This document shows positions 6,123 to 11,733 of a stretch of DNA of 11,733 nt, in pieces (the first letter of the stretch is position 1; each line of letters opens with the position of its first letter). The DNA is taken from assembly GCA_900548615.1 (NCBI GenBank), contig URKW01000067.1:1-11733 (forward strand). The letters run 5' to 3'. Source of the DNA: an uncultured Eubacteriales bacterium (GTDB lineage: Bacteria > Bacillota > Clostridia > Oscillospirales > Oscillospiraceae). The translations under genes and the position numbers were made by a program. Below the pieces are notes generated by a model. That model ran no database searches and was not told the DNA's origin. It worked only from the letters and a program-made list of their open reading frames with translations.

Positions 6123-6172
6123 TAAGATGCTAATAAATGGCAACATTATAGGAATGGGAGGTAGTATAGGCA

Positions 6173-6442
6173 ATGGATTACTCCAACTTGTTTGTGTGCC
6201 TGATGGGACTGTGCACGGTGTTTGTGGGTCTGATCTGCATCATCGTTCTGGTCTCGGTCATGAGCAACGTGGTACGCAGAACAGACGCGAAAACAGCAGC
6301 TCCCGCAATTCCCGCACCGGCGGCAGCACCTGCCGTGTCCGCCGTAACGCCGGAGATGGTGGCCGCCGTGTCCGCCGCCATCGCGGAGGAGTTGGGCACC
6401 GATGTCAGCGCCATCCGCATCGTTTCCATGAAAAAGATCTGA
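6173..6442 (+). CDS. oadG: Na+-translocating decarboxylase gamma subunit (OadG-like)
   Basis: The 89-residue protein has one N-terminal membrane helix (about 6-30), then a positively charged VVRRT boundary, an Ala/Pro-rich flexible stretch (about 43-58) and a compact C-terminal segment ending IRIVSMKKI. This is the layout of gamma subunits, which anchor the carboxyltransferase to the membrane and assemble the complex. The family is poorly conserved, so the call rests on architecture plus its place at the head of the decarboxylase operon. The start has GGGAGG 11 bases upstream. The stop overlaps the ribosome binding site of the next gene. Confidence 0.82.
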   Translation: MDYSNLFVCLMGLCTVFVGLICIIVLVSVMSNVVRRTDAKTAAPAIPAPAAAPAVSAVTPEMVAAVSAAIAEELGTDVSAIRIVSMKKI

Positions 6443-6456
6443 GGAGGAGAAGAATC

Positions 6457-6798
6457 ATGAAGAAGTACAAAGTCAATGTAAACGGCACCGCCTATGAGGT
6501 GGAGATTGAAGAAATGACCGGCGCTCCTACCGTCGCCGCTGCTCCTGTGGCCGCGTCTGCTGCCGCTCCCGCCGCTTCCGGCGCGGGCGAGAGCATCACC
6601 TCCCCCATGCCCGGCAACATTCTGGCCGTCAACGTGGCCGCTGGCGACATGGTGAAAAAGGGTCAGGTGCTGATGGTGCTGGAAGCCATGAAGATGGAGA
6701 ACGAGATCATGGCTCCTCAGGACGGCAAGGTGACTTCCGTGGCCGTGGCCAAGGGCGCCGCCGTGGAGTCCGGCGCGCTGCTGTGCACCATCCAGTAA
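6457..6798 (+). CDS. Free-standing biotin carboxyl carrier subunit of the decarboxylase
   Basis: The 113-residue protein has a short N-terminal segment ([19 protein letters not shown]), an Ala/Pro-rich linker (about 23-45) and a biotinyl domain (about 47-113). The biotin attachment motif EAMKM is at 76-80, with biotinyl-lysine K79, preceded by SPMPG (49-53). It carries the carboxyl group from the alpha subunit to the beta subunit. In Klebsiella oxaloacetate decarboxylase this domain is fused to the alpha chain; here it is a separate gene, as in glutaconyl-CoA and methylmalonyl-CoA decarboxylases. The start follows GAGGAGGAG, 14 bases after the oadG stop. Confidence 0.93.
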   Translation: MKKYKVNVNGTAYEVEIEEMTGAPTVAAAPVAASAAAPAASGAGESITSPMPGNILAVNVAAGDMVKKGQVLMVLEAMKMENEIMAPQDGKVTSVAVAKGAAVESGALLCTIQ

Positions 6799-6811
6799 TG
6801 GAGGGCACGTA

Positions 6812-8074
6812 ATGCAAGCCATTATCAATTTTTGCGAGCAAACCGGTTTTTACCAGTTTTTCCAGGGCGATAACTGGAAATGCGCCATCATGATCGTGGT
6901 GGCCATCGTGCTGCTGTTTCTGGGCATCGTCAAGAAGTTTGAGCCGCTGCTGCTGGTGCCTATCGCCGTCGGCATGCTGGTGACCAACCTGCCCGGCGCG
7001 GAGATGTATCACGAGATCCTGTTCGCCGGCGGACACATCCACTGGGATCTGTTCGGCGGCAATCCCATCACGGCGGAGTTTATCGCCGAGATGCAGGCTT
7101 CCGGCGTTTCCGAAGCGGTACTCAACGGCGTCGCCGTGGGACAGACGGTCTCCGTGGGTCTGATCGACGTGCTGTATCTGGGCATCAAGCTGGGCATCTA
7201 TCCCTGCCTGATCTTCATGGGCGTGGGCGCGATGACCGACTTTGGCCCGCTGATCGCCAACCCCAAGAGCCTGCTGCTGGGCGCTGCCGCGCAGCTGGGC
7301 ATTTTCCTGACCTACGTGGGCTGCCGCCTGAGCGGCCTGTTCACCGGTGCAGAGGCTGCCTCTATCGGCATCATCGGCGGTGCAGACGGCCCCACCGCCA
7401 TCTTCGTCACCGCCATGCTGGCTCCGGCGCTGCTGGGCCCCATTGCCGTGTCGGCCTACTCCTACATGGCGCTGGTTCCCGTGATCCAGCCGCCTATCAT
7501 GAAGGCGCTGACCACCGAAAAGGAACGCCAGATCGTCATGAAGCCTCTGCGTGAGGTCAGCAAGAAGGAGAAGATCATCTTCCCCATCGTGGTCACCATC
7601 TTTGTGGCGCTGCTGGTTCCCTCCGCCGCGCCGCTGATCGCCTGCCTGATGTTCGGCAATCTGGCCAAGGAGTGCGGCGTCACCGACCGTCTCAGCAAGA
7701 CCATGCAGAACGAGCTGATGAACATCGTCACCATCTTCCTGGGCGTCAGCGTGGGCGCTACCGCCACCGGCGCGACGTTCCTCAGCCCCAAGACCCTGAT
7801 GATCCTGGGTATGGGCATCGTGGCCTTCGGCTTCGGTACCGCAGGCGGCGTGCTGCTGGCCAAGTTCATGAACCTGTTCCTGAAAGAGAAGATCAATCCC
7901 CTCATCGGCTCTGCCGGCGTGTCTGCCGTTCCCATGGCGGCCCGTGTCAGCCAGAAGGTGGGTCAGGAGGCCAACCCCGGCAACTTCCTGCTGATGCATG
8001 CCATGGGCCCCAATGTGGCCGGCGTCATCGGCTCCGCCATCGCCGCAGGCGTCTTAATTTCGCTCTTCGGCTAA
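6812..8074 (+). CDS. oadB: Na+-translocating decarboxylase beta subunit (OadB)
   Basis: The 420-residue, strongly hydrophobic protein contains the family signatures [11 protein letters not shown] (141-151), [10 protein letters not shown] (189-198) with D192 matching the essential intramembrane aspartate (D203 in Klebsiella), [13 protein letters not shown] (216-228), [15 protein letters not shown] (315-329), [18 protein letters not shown] (362-379) and [15 protein letters not shown] (399-413). It decarboxylates carboxybiotin and exports Na+ while consuming a periplasmic proton. Residues about 62-118 form a largely polar loop before the next helix. The start has GGAGGG 6 bases upstream, 13 bases after the biotin carrier stop. 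Confidence 0.96.
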   Translation: MQAIINFCEQTGFYQFFQGDNWKCAIMIVVAIVLLFLGIVKKFEPLLLVPIAVGMLVTNLPGAEMYHEILFAGGHIHWDLFGGNPITAEFIAEMQASGVSEAVLNGVAVGQTVSVGLIDVLYLGIKLGIYPCLIFMGVGAMTDFGPLIANPKSLLLGAAAQLGIFLTYVGCRLSGLFTGAEAASIGIIGGADGPTAIFVTAMLAPALLGPIAVSAYSYMALVPVIQPPIMKALTTEKERQIVMKPLREVSKKEKIIFPIVVTIFVALLVPSAAPLIACLMFGNLAKECGVTDRLSKTMQNELMNIVTIFLGVSVGATATGATFLSPKTLMILGMGIVAFGFGTAGGVLLAKFMNLFLKEKINPLIGSAGVSAVPMAARVSQKVGQEANPGNFLLMHAMGPNVAGVIGSAIAAGVLISLFG

Positions 8075-8087
8075 TAGGAGGTAAACT

Positions 8088-9542
8088 ATGGAATTTTTAT
8101 CGAATAAACCCCTGCTGATCACCGATACCATCCTGCGTGACGCCCACCAGTCTCAGGCGGCCACCCGCATGACCATCGAGGACATGCTGCCGGCGCTGGA
8201 GCAGCTGGATTCCATCGGCTACTACTCGCTGGAGTGCTGGGGCGGTGCTACCTTTGACGCCTGCATGCGCTTTCTGAACGAGGATCCGTGGGAGCGCCTG
8301 CGCACCATCCGTAAGCACGTGAAGAACACGAAGCTGCAAATGCTGTTCCGCGGCCAGAACATTCTGGGCTACAAGCACTACGCCGACGACGTGGTGGACG
8401 CCTTCTGCCGCAAGAGCGTGGAGAACGGCATCGATATCATCCGCATCTTCGACGCCCTCAACGACGTCCGTAATCTGGAGCAGGCCATCAAGTCCACCAA
8501 GAAGTACGGCGGACAGGTGGAGGCCACCCTCAGCTACACCATGTCCCCCATCCACAACGAGGCCTACTTCGTGAAGCTGGCCAAGGAGCTGGAGCAGATG
8601 GGCGCGGACATGATCTGCATCAAGGACATGGCCAACCTGCTGCTGCCTATGGACGCCTACTCACTGGTGAAGGCGCTGAAGGAGACCGTCTCCGTCCCCA
8701 TCCACCTGCACACCCACAACACCTCCGGCACCGGCGACATGACGCTGCTGATGGCGGCCTATGCTGGTGTGGATATCGTGGACACCGCCCTCTCCCCCAT
8801 GGCCAACGGCACCAGTCAGCCCGCCACCGAGTCTCTGGTGGCCACGCTGAAGGGCACACCCCGCGATACGGGCCTTGATCTGGGCAAAATGTCCGACGCC
8901 GCCGTCCACTTCCGCAAGGTGGCCCAGCGTCTGCAGGACGCCGGTATCCTGGACCCCAAGGTGCTGCGTGTGGACACCAATACGCTGCTGTATCAGGTGC
9001 CCGGCGGCATGCTGTCCAACCTGATCTCCCAGCTGAAGCAGGCGGGCAAGGAGGACAAATACTACGACGTGCTGGCGGAGATTCCCCGCGTCCGCAAGGA
9101 CTTCGGCTATCCCCCGCTGGTAACGCCCTCCAGCCAGATCGTAGGCACTCAGGCCGTTATGAACATCATCATGGGAGAGCGCTACAAGACCTTCCCCAAG
9201 GAGAGCCGCGCCATGCTGAAGGGCGAATACGGCAAGCTGCCCGGCGAGGTCAACGAGGAAGTTCGCGCCAAGGCGGGCATTGCCCCCGAGGACGTGATCA
9301 CCTGCCGTCCCGCCGACCTGCTGGAGCCGGAGCTGGAGAAGTACAAGGCTGAGTACAAGGACATCGCCAAGAGCGAGGAGGACGTCCTGAGTCTGGCCCT
9401 GTTCCCTCAGGTAGCCCCCAAGTTCATCGAAAAGCGGGATCATCCCGTGGCCGAGGCTGCACCTGCGGCAACTCCCGCCGCCCCGGCAAAGTCCGCCGAC
9501 CCCAACGCCGTCCGCGAGCTCTACGTGGAGTGGAAGGGTTAA
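8088..9542 (+). CDS. oadA: Oxaloacetate decarboxylase alpha subunit / pyruvate carboxylase subunit B-like carboxyltransferase, without biotinyl domain
   Basis: The 484-residue protein is a TIM-barrel carboxyltransferase. It shows TDTILRDAHQS (12-22; D18 metal ligand), SLECWGGATFD (47-57), MICIKD (175-180; K179, carbamylated in homologues) and HLHTHNTSG (206-214; H208 and H210 metal ligands), then the C-terminal association domain. It transfers the carboxyl group of oxaloacetate to biotin, leaving pyruvate. It is shorter than the roughly 600-residue Klebsiella chain: it stops after an Ala/Pro-rich linker and RELYVEWKG, with no EAMKM domain, which is supplied by the separate carrier. The membrane subunits next door favour decarboxylase over anabolic pyruvate carboxylase, and no biotin carboxylase gene is present. 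AGGAGG lies just upstream of the ATG. Confidence 0.93.
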   Translation: MEFLSNKPLLITDTILRDAHQSQAATRMTIEDMLPALEQLDSIGYYSLECWGGATFDACMRFLNEDPWERLRTIRKHVKNTKLQMLFRGQNILGYKHYADDVVDAFCRKSVENGIDIIRIFDALNDVRNLEQAIKSTKKYGGQVEATLSYTMSPIHNEAYFVKLAKELEQMGADMICIKDMANLLLPMDAYSLVKALKETVSVPIHLHTHNTSGTGDMTLLMAAYAGVDIVDTALSPMANGTSQPATESLVATLKGTPRDTGLDLGKMSDAAVHFRKVAQRLQDAGILDPKVLRVDTNTLLYQVPGGMLSNLISQLKQAGKEDKYYDVLAEIPRVRKDFGYPPLVTPSSQIVGTQAVMNIIMGERYKTFPKESRAMLKGEYGKLPGEVNEEVRAKAGIAPEDVITCRPADLLEPELEKYKAEYKDIAKSEEDVLSLALFPQVAPKFIEKRDHPVAEAAPAATPAAPAKSADPNAVRELYVEWKG

Positions 9543-9553
9543 CATGACCGAAA

Positions 9554-9589
9554 CCCCTCATGAGGAAAACCTCATGAGGGGGATTTTTT
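9554..9589 (+). terminator. Intrinsic terminator of the decarboxylase operon
   Basis: A 12-bp stem CCCCTCATGAGG / CCTCATGAGGGG with an AAAA loop is followed by GA and six Ts, 11 bases after the oadA stop. Confidence 0.93.
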
Positions 9590-9613
9590 GCGCGGCAAAA
9601 CGGCGAATTCCTC

Positions 9614-9643
9614 TTGCGGCAGCGGGAATGGACATGGTACAAT
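9614..9643 (+). promoter_or_regulatory. Promoter of the zinc-ribbon/DMP19 gene pair
   Basis: TTGCGG, an 18-base spacer and TACAAT (9638-9643) lie 84 bases upstream of the first small gene. The leader then holds an 8-bp hairpin, GCAGGAAA (9648-9655) with TTTCCTGC (9669-9676), with a 13-base loop and no T run. Confidence 0.6.
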
Positions 9644-9726
9644 AAAAGCAGGAAAGACCAGATCCGTTTTTCCTGCGAAGGATATCCGCCAGCAAATCGG
9701 AAGTTGTTTTTGGAGGTGTCAACCAT

Positions 9727-9948
9727 ATGAAATGTCCATTTTGCAAAGAGGAAATGCGCGTTGGAAGCATTTCTCAAGACCGATATGCCCTGAAATGGGT
9801 TCCGGACGACCAGGATAAAGGATTGTTGAATTTCACTCCGCTGGTGAAAGGAATCAAACTGACATCAATGAGCGATGGTATGACTGTGAAAGTATTCTAT
9901 TGTGAAGCATGCCGGAAATTTATCATCGACCAGGATGATCTGCGTTAA
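9727..9948 (+). CDS. Small zinc-ribbon protein, DUF6487-like
   Basis: The 73-residue protein starts MKCPFC and has two cysteine pairs, C3-x-x-C6 and C59-x-x-C62, which form a zinc-ribbon-like site at its two ends. The middle (about 20-55) is predicted beta strand with no catalytic motif. The layout matches the small DUF6487-type proteins of Firmicutes, whose function is unknown. The start has TGGAGGTG 8 bases upstream. The gene is visibly richer in A and T than the preceding operon and precedes the DMP19-like gene by about 70 bases with no clear terminator between, so they are probably co-transcribed. Confidence 0.8.
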   Translation: MKCPFCKEEMRVGSISQDRYALKWVPDDQDKGLLNFTPLVKGIKLTSMSDGMTVKVFYCEACRKFIIDQDDLR

Positions 9949-10019
9949 GCATTAAATTTCAGCTTATCGGCAACACCGGATAACACCTCGAATTGGGAAT
10001 TGCAGGAGCATTGATTAAA

Positions 10020-10424
10020 ATGGGACTATTTGATCTTTTCAGGAAAAGCAAAACGGAATTATCCGACGAGCAGAAAAAGTGGAATAAGATGTGGGATCTA
10101 TGGGAAGAAAATCGTGCAGATACGCCCTATGCGGAATTGATGACCTATCAAAGCGAGATCAACAACGGCGGACACGACCAGTATTTCCTCAACGTTGAAA
10201 ATACCGGCGATTTGCAGAAAGAAATGGCAGCTTTAGAAACTGTTCTATCGGAAAAGCTGCAAAAGAATCTGCGAGACGCATATCGCGCCTACCAGCAATT
10301 GACCGACAGCGAATCTGACGAGGACACGGAAGCAATACTTGAGCAATGTGACGATATATTCTATCAAAACGAAGCGGAAATCAACTGCATCCTCAAAGAG
10401 TATGCAGCCAAAATGAAGCTGTAA
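10020..10424 (+). CDS. DMP19/DUF4375-like protein
   Basis: The 134-residue protein is acidic and mostly helical. SEINNGGHDQYFLN (45-58) matches the NGG-x-x-QYF-x-N core of the DMP19 (DUF4375) domain, found in many bacterial proteins and named from a proposed DNA mimic of Neisseria. The role of most members is unknown, and DNA mimicry should not be assumed here. The N-terminus MGLFDLFRKSK is a short amphipathic basic segment that might touch the membrane. The ATG at 10020 is chosen with AGGAG 11 bases upstream; an in-frame TTG at 10011 is closer to that site and is a possible alternative. I see no terminator after it before the mntP promoter. Confidence 0.75.
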   Translation: MGLFDLFRKSKTELSDEQKKWNKMWDLWEENRADTPYAELMTYQSEINNGGHDQYFLNVENTGDLQKEMAALETVLSEKLQKNLRDAYRAYQQLTDSESDEDTEAILEQCDDIFYQNEAEINCILKEYAAKMKL

Positions 10425-10452
10425 CTGCTGGCCATTCTCCGCGTTTTCCTGA

Positions 10453-10481
10453 TTGACTTTCCCTCCCCTATCTGCTATACT
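10453..10481 (+). promoter_or_regulatory. Strong sigma-A promoter of the mntP leader
   Basis: TTGACT, a 17-base spacer and TATACT place the transcription start near 10488, exactly at the 5' end of the riboswitch-like leader. Confidence 0.88.
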
Positions 10482-10487
10482 ACATCT

Positions 10488-10600
10488 GTTGGGGGAGTAG
10501 TCGGCGCAGATTGTGCGCGGTATGCCAACATACTGGCAAACGCCTGGTATACCTTAATTGATGAGACTCATACAGTCGGAAGGCCGTATGTGTCTCAGGT
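10488..10600 (+). ncRNA. yybP-ykoY-type manganese riboswitch aptamer (approximate limits)
   Basis: The leader opens with GGGGGAGTAG, the conserved 5' block of the yybP-ykoY family, and contains CCAACATACT like the E. coli mntP leader, and later the conserved ATGAGAC. Helices that can be drawn are 10504-10508 with 10514-10518; 10519-10527 with 10545-10553 (9 bp, one G-U, 17-base loop); and 10562-10573 with 10586-10597 (11 of 12 paired). The last sequesters GAGAC and may be the alternative, ligand-free fold. This family senses Mn2+ and very often controls mntP, which follows here. The exact P1 and the switching partner could not be settled by eye. Confidence 0.8.
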
Positions 10601-10614
10601 TAGCAAGTGCTTAC

Positions 10615-10647
10615 ATGAGCGGATACGAGTTGTATCCGCTCATTTTT
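10615..10647 (+). terminator. Terminator between riboswitch aptamer and mntP (expression platform)
   Basis: A perfect 12-bp stem ATGAGCGGATAC / GTATCCGCTCAT with a 5-base loop ends in a run of five Ts, 21 bases before the mntP start. Placed after a Mn2+ aptamer, it is probably the attenuator: Mn2+ binding would prevent it and turn mntP on. An antiterminator strand is not obvious. Confidence 0.75.
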
Positions 10648-10668
10648 ATGTGGAGTGAGGAAGTAACT

Positions 10669-11256
10669 ATGGGTTTGTTGGAACTGTTTTTGCTGGCGAT
10701 CGGGTTGAGCATGGACGCCTTCGCCGTGTCGGTGTGCAAGGGCCTTGCCATGCAGAAGGTCAATTTCCGCAGCGCCGCCATCTGCGGCGTGTGGTTCGGC
10801 GGCTTTCAGGCGCTGATGCCCTTCATCGGCTATCTGCTGGGCGCAGGGTTTGAGAAGTACATCAACGCCGTGGCGTCGTGGATCGCCTTTGTGCTGCTGG
10901 CGCTGATCGGCGGCAACATGATCCGCGAGGCGCTCAGCAAGGAGGAGGAAAATGCCTCTGCCGCGCTGGACGTAAAAACCATGTTCCTGATGGCGGTGGC
11001 CACCAGCATCGACGCGCTGGCGGTGGGCATCACCTTCGCCTGCGTGCCGGTGGAGATCATGGCCGCCAGCCAGTTGGTGAACACCGTGGTGGCGGTGTGT
11101 CTGATCGGCCTGACAACCTTCACCATCTCCTGCGTCGGCATCAAGGCCGGCAGCGTGTTTGGCGCCCGCTACAAGTCCAAGGCGGAGTTTGTGGGCGGCG
11201 CGATTCTGATCCTCATCGGCGTCAAGATCCTGCTGGAGCATCTGGGGGTTCTGTAA
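10669..11256 (+). CDS. mntP: Manganese efflux pump MntP
   Basis: The 195-residue protein has six hydrophobic segments arranged as two related halves, each beginning with the family motif: AIGLSMDAFAVS (10-21, D16) and ATSIDALAVG (111-120, D115). These aspartates match metal-handling positions of MntP, which exports Mn2+ from the cytoplasm. The cytoplasmic loop LSKEEENASAALDVKT separates the halves. The ATG at 10669 has TGAGGAAG upstream; longer readings from 10558 would start inside the riboswitch and are rejected. Its leader riboswitch and the shared terminator with khpA define a single-gene unit. Confidence 0.95.
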   Translation: MGLLELFLLAIGLSMDAFAVSVCKGLAMQKVNFRSAAICGVWFGGFQALMPFIGYLLGAGFEKYINAVASWIAFVLLALIGGNMIREALSKEEENASAALDVKTMFLMAVATSIDALAVGITFACVPVEIMAASQLVNTVVAVCLIGLTTFTISCVGIKAGSVFGARYKSKAEFVGGAILILIGVKILLEHLGVL

Positions 11257-11298
11257 AAAAATAACGGCACTCACTTTCGTGAGTGCCGTTATTTTTTT
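11255..11298. terminator. Bidirectional terminator between mntP and khpA
   Basis: A perfect 20-bp stem (11255-11274 with 11279-11298), loop TTTC, has seven As and seven Ts at its feet. It overlaps the stop codons of both convergent genes and can serve both strands. Confidence 0.94.
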
Positions 11299-11527
11299 AA
11301 TCAACGATATCCACAGAAACCTTGGCGCCTGTACGCTGGGCGTAGGAGCGCACCACCGTGCGGATCTCCTTGGCGATGCGGCCCTGACGGCCGATCACCT
11401 TGCCCATATCCTCGGGGGCAACGCGCAGCTCCAGCGTCAGCTCCTGGGGACCCTCCACCTCAGTGACAGAGACGGCCGCCGGATCATCCACAAGGTTTCT
11501 GGCGATGTAGAGCAGCAAGTCCTTCAT
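11297..11527 (-). CDS. khpA: KH-domain RNA-binding protein KhpA (YlqC family)
   Basis: The 76-residue protein is one KH domain, with the RNA-binding loop GRQG (47-50) in KVIGRQGRIAKEIR and the KVSVDIVD end seen in the family. KhpA binds many RNAs, usually as a dimer with KhpB, and affects cell division and envelope growth in Firmicutes. The ATG at 11527 is chosen because GGGGGA lies 6 bases upstream and the length matches the family; an in-frame TTG at 11548 would overlap the rpsP stop. It follows rpsP by 17 bases, the standard rpsP-khpA arrangement. The usual next genes, rimM and trmD, are absent because mntP converges here. Confidence 0.94.
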   Translation of the reverse strand: MKDLLLYIARNLVDDPAAVSVTEVEGPQELTLELRVAPEDMGKVIGRQGRIAKEIRTVVRSYAQRTGAKVSVDIVD

Positions 11528-11544
11528 GCGTTGTCCCCCGCGGA

Positions 11545-11733
11545 TCAAATCGCGTTGATTCTCTTGAGCAGCGCGCGGACGGTGTCGGTGGGCTGGGCGC
11601 CGGATTTGATCCAGGCCTGGGCGCGCTCGGTGTCGATCTTGATCTCAGCGGGGGAGACGCAGGGGTTATAGGTGCCGATCTCCTCGATGAAGCGGCCGTC
11701 CCGGGGGAAGCGGGAGTCCGCGACAACAACGCG
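11545..11733 (-). CDS. rpsP: 30S ribosomal protein bS16 (partial, N-terminus off the right edge)
   Basis: The last 62 residues are visible on the minus strand, reading [20 protein letters not shown] then TYNP, then the [20 protein letters not shown] segment with [14 protein letters not shown] at the end. This is clear bS16 sequence from the middle of the protein to its stop TGA (11547-11545). It is a core small-subunit protein needed for 30S assembly. Roughly 15-20 N-terminal residues are outside the window. It is the upstream partner of khpA. Confidence 0.95.
   Translation of the reverse strand, partial: RVVVADSRFPRDGRFIEEIGTYNPCVSPAEIKIDTERAQAWIKSGAQPTDTVRALLKRINAI

Noticed and set aside
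6707..7999. Long open frame (430 codons) antisense to the biotin carrier and oadB genes
   Set aside because: His/Gln/Asp-rich translation typical of the reverse strand of GC-biased codons; no ribosome binding site or family motif, while the plus strand encodes clear OadB.
8661..9545. Open frame antisense to oadA
   Set aside because: Composition-driven shadow; the plus strand carries all the carboxyltransferase motifs.
9964..9982. TTATCGG/CCGGATAA hairpin between the two small genes
   Set aside because: Short, with a bulge and no T run, so not a convincing terminator or regulator.
10558..10668. N-terminal extension of mntP
   Set aside because: Lies in the riboswitch and terminator; the normal MntP start with its ribosome binding site is at 10669.

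Overview
The window looks like a chromosomal segment of a fairly GC-rich, low-oxygen Firmicute, most likely a Clostridia member near the Oscillospiraceae. The inference rests on strong AGGAGG-type ribosome binding sites, canonical sigma-A promoters, many intrinsic terminators, a Rex redox regulator, a sodium-pumping decarboxylase operon and the rpsP-khpA pair. The genus assignment is an inference from gene content. I see no phage, insertion sequence, CRISPR array or complete defence system.

Layout: (1) Positions 1-3300, minus strand: a LysR regulator with its own terminator, then a YkvI-type membrane transporter translationally coupled to a HisC-like PLP aminotransferase that runs off the left edge. 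This reads as a regulated uptake-plus-transamination unit of unknown substrate. (2) 3290-3545: a tRNA-like remnant, then tRNA-Arg(CCG) on the minus strand with its own promoter, leader hairpin and terminator. (3) 3566-4576, plus strand: rex with an imperfect Rex-like site over its -35, then a tiny membrane peptide with a cysteine-rich tail. (4) 4578-5936: a Nudix hydrolase of the CoA-pyrophosphatase type converging on sfsA, sharing one bidirectional terminator. (5) 6094-9589, plus strand: a four-gene Na+-translocating oxaloacetate decarboxylase operon (gamma, free-standing biotin carrier, beta, alpha), with promoter and terminator. (6) 9614-10424: two small, AT-richer genes, a DUF6487-like zinc-ribbon protein and a DMP19/DUF4375-like protein. 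(7) 10453-11298: a promoter, a yybP-ykoY-type manganese riboswitch, a terminator and mntP (Mn2+ exporter). (8) 11297 to the end, minus strand: rpsP (partial) and khpA, convergent with mntP and sharing a perfect 20-bp hairpin terminator.

Functional links: the decarboxylase operon couples oxaloacetate decarboxylation to a sodium gradient, and Rex would sense NADH/NAD+ in the same fermentative metabolism. mntP is probably controlled by the riboswitch. Most of the window is ordinary core genome. The most unusual items are the LysR-YkvI-aminotransferase unit, the detached biotin carrier, the cysteine-tailed peptide beside rex and the AT-rich two-gene patch.
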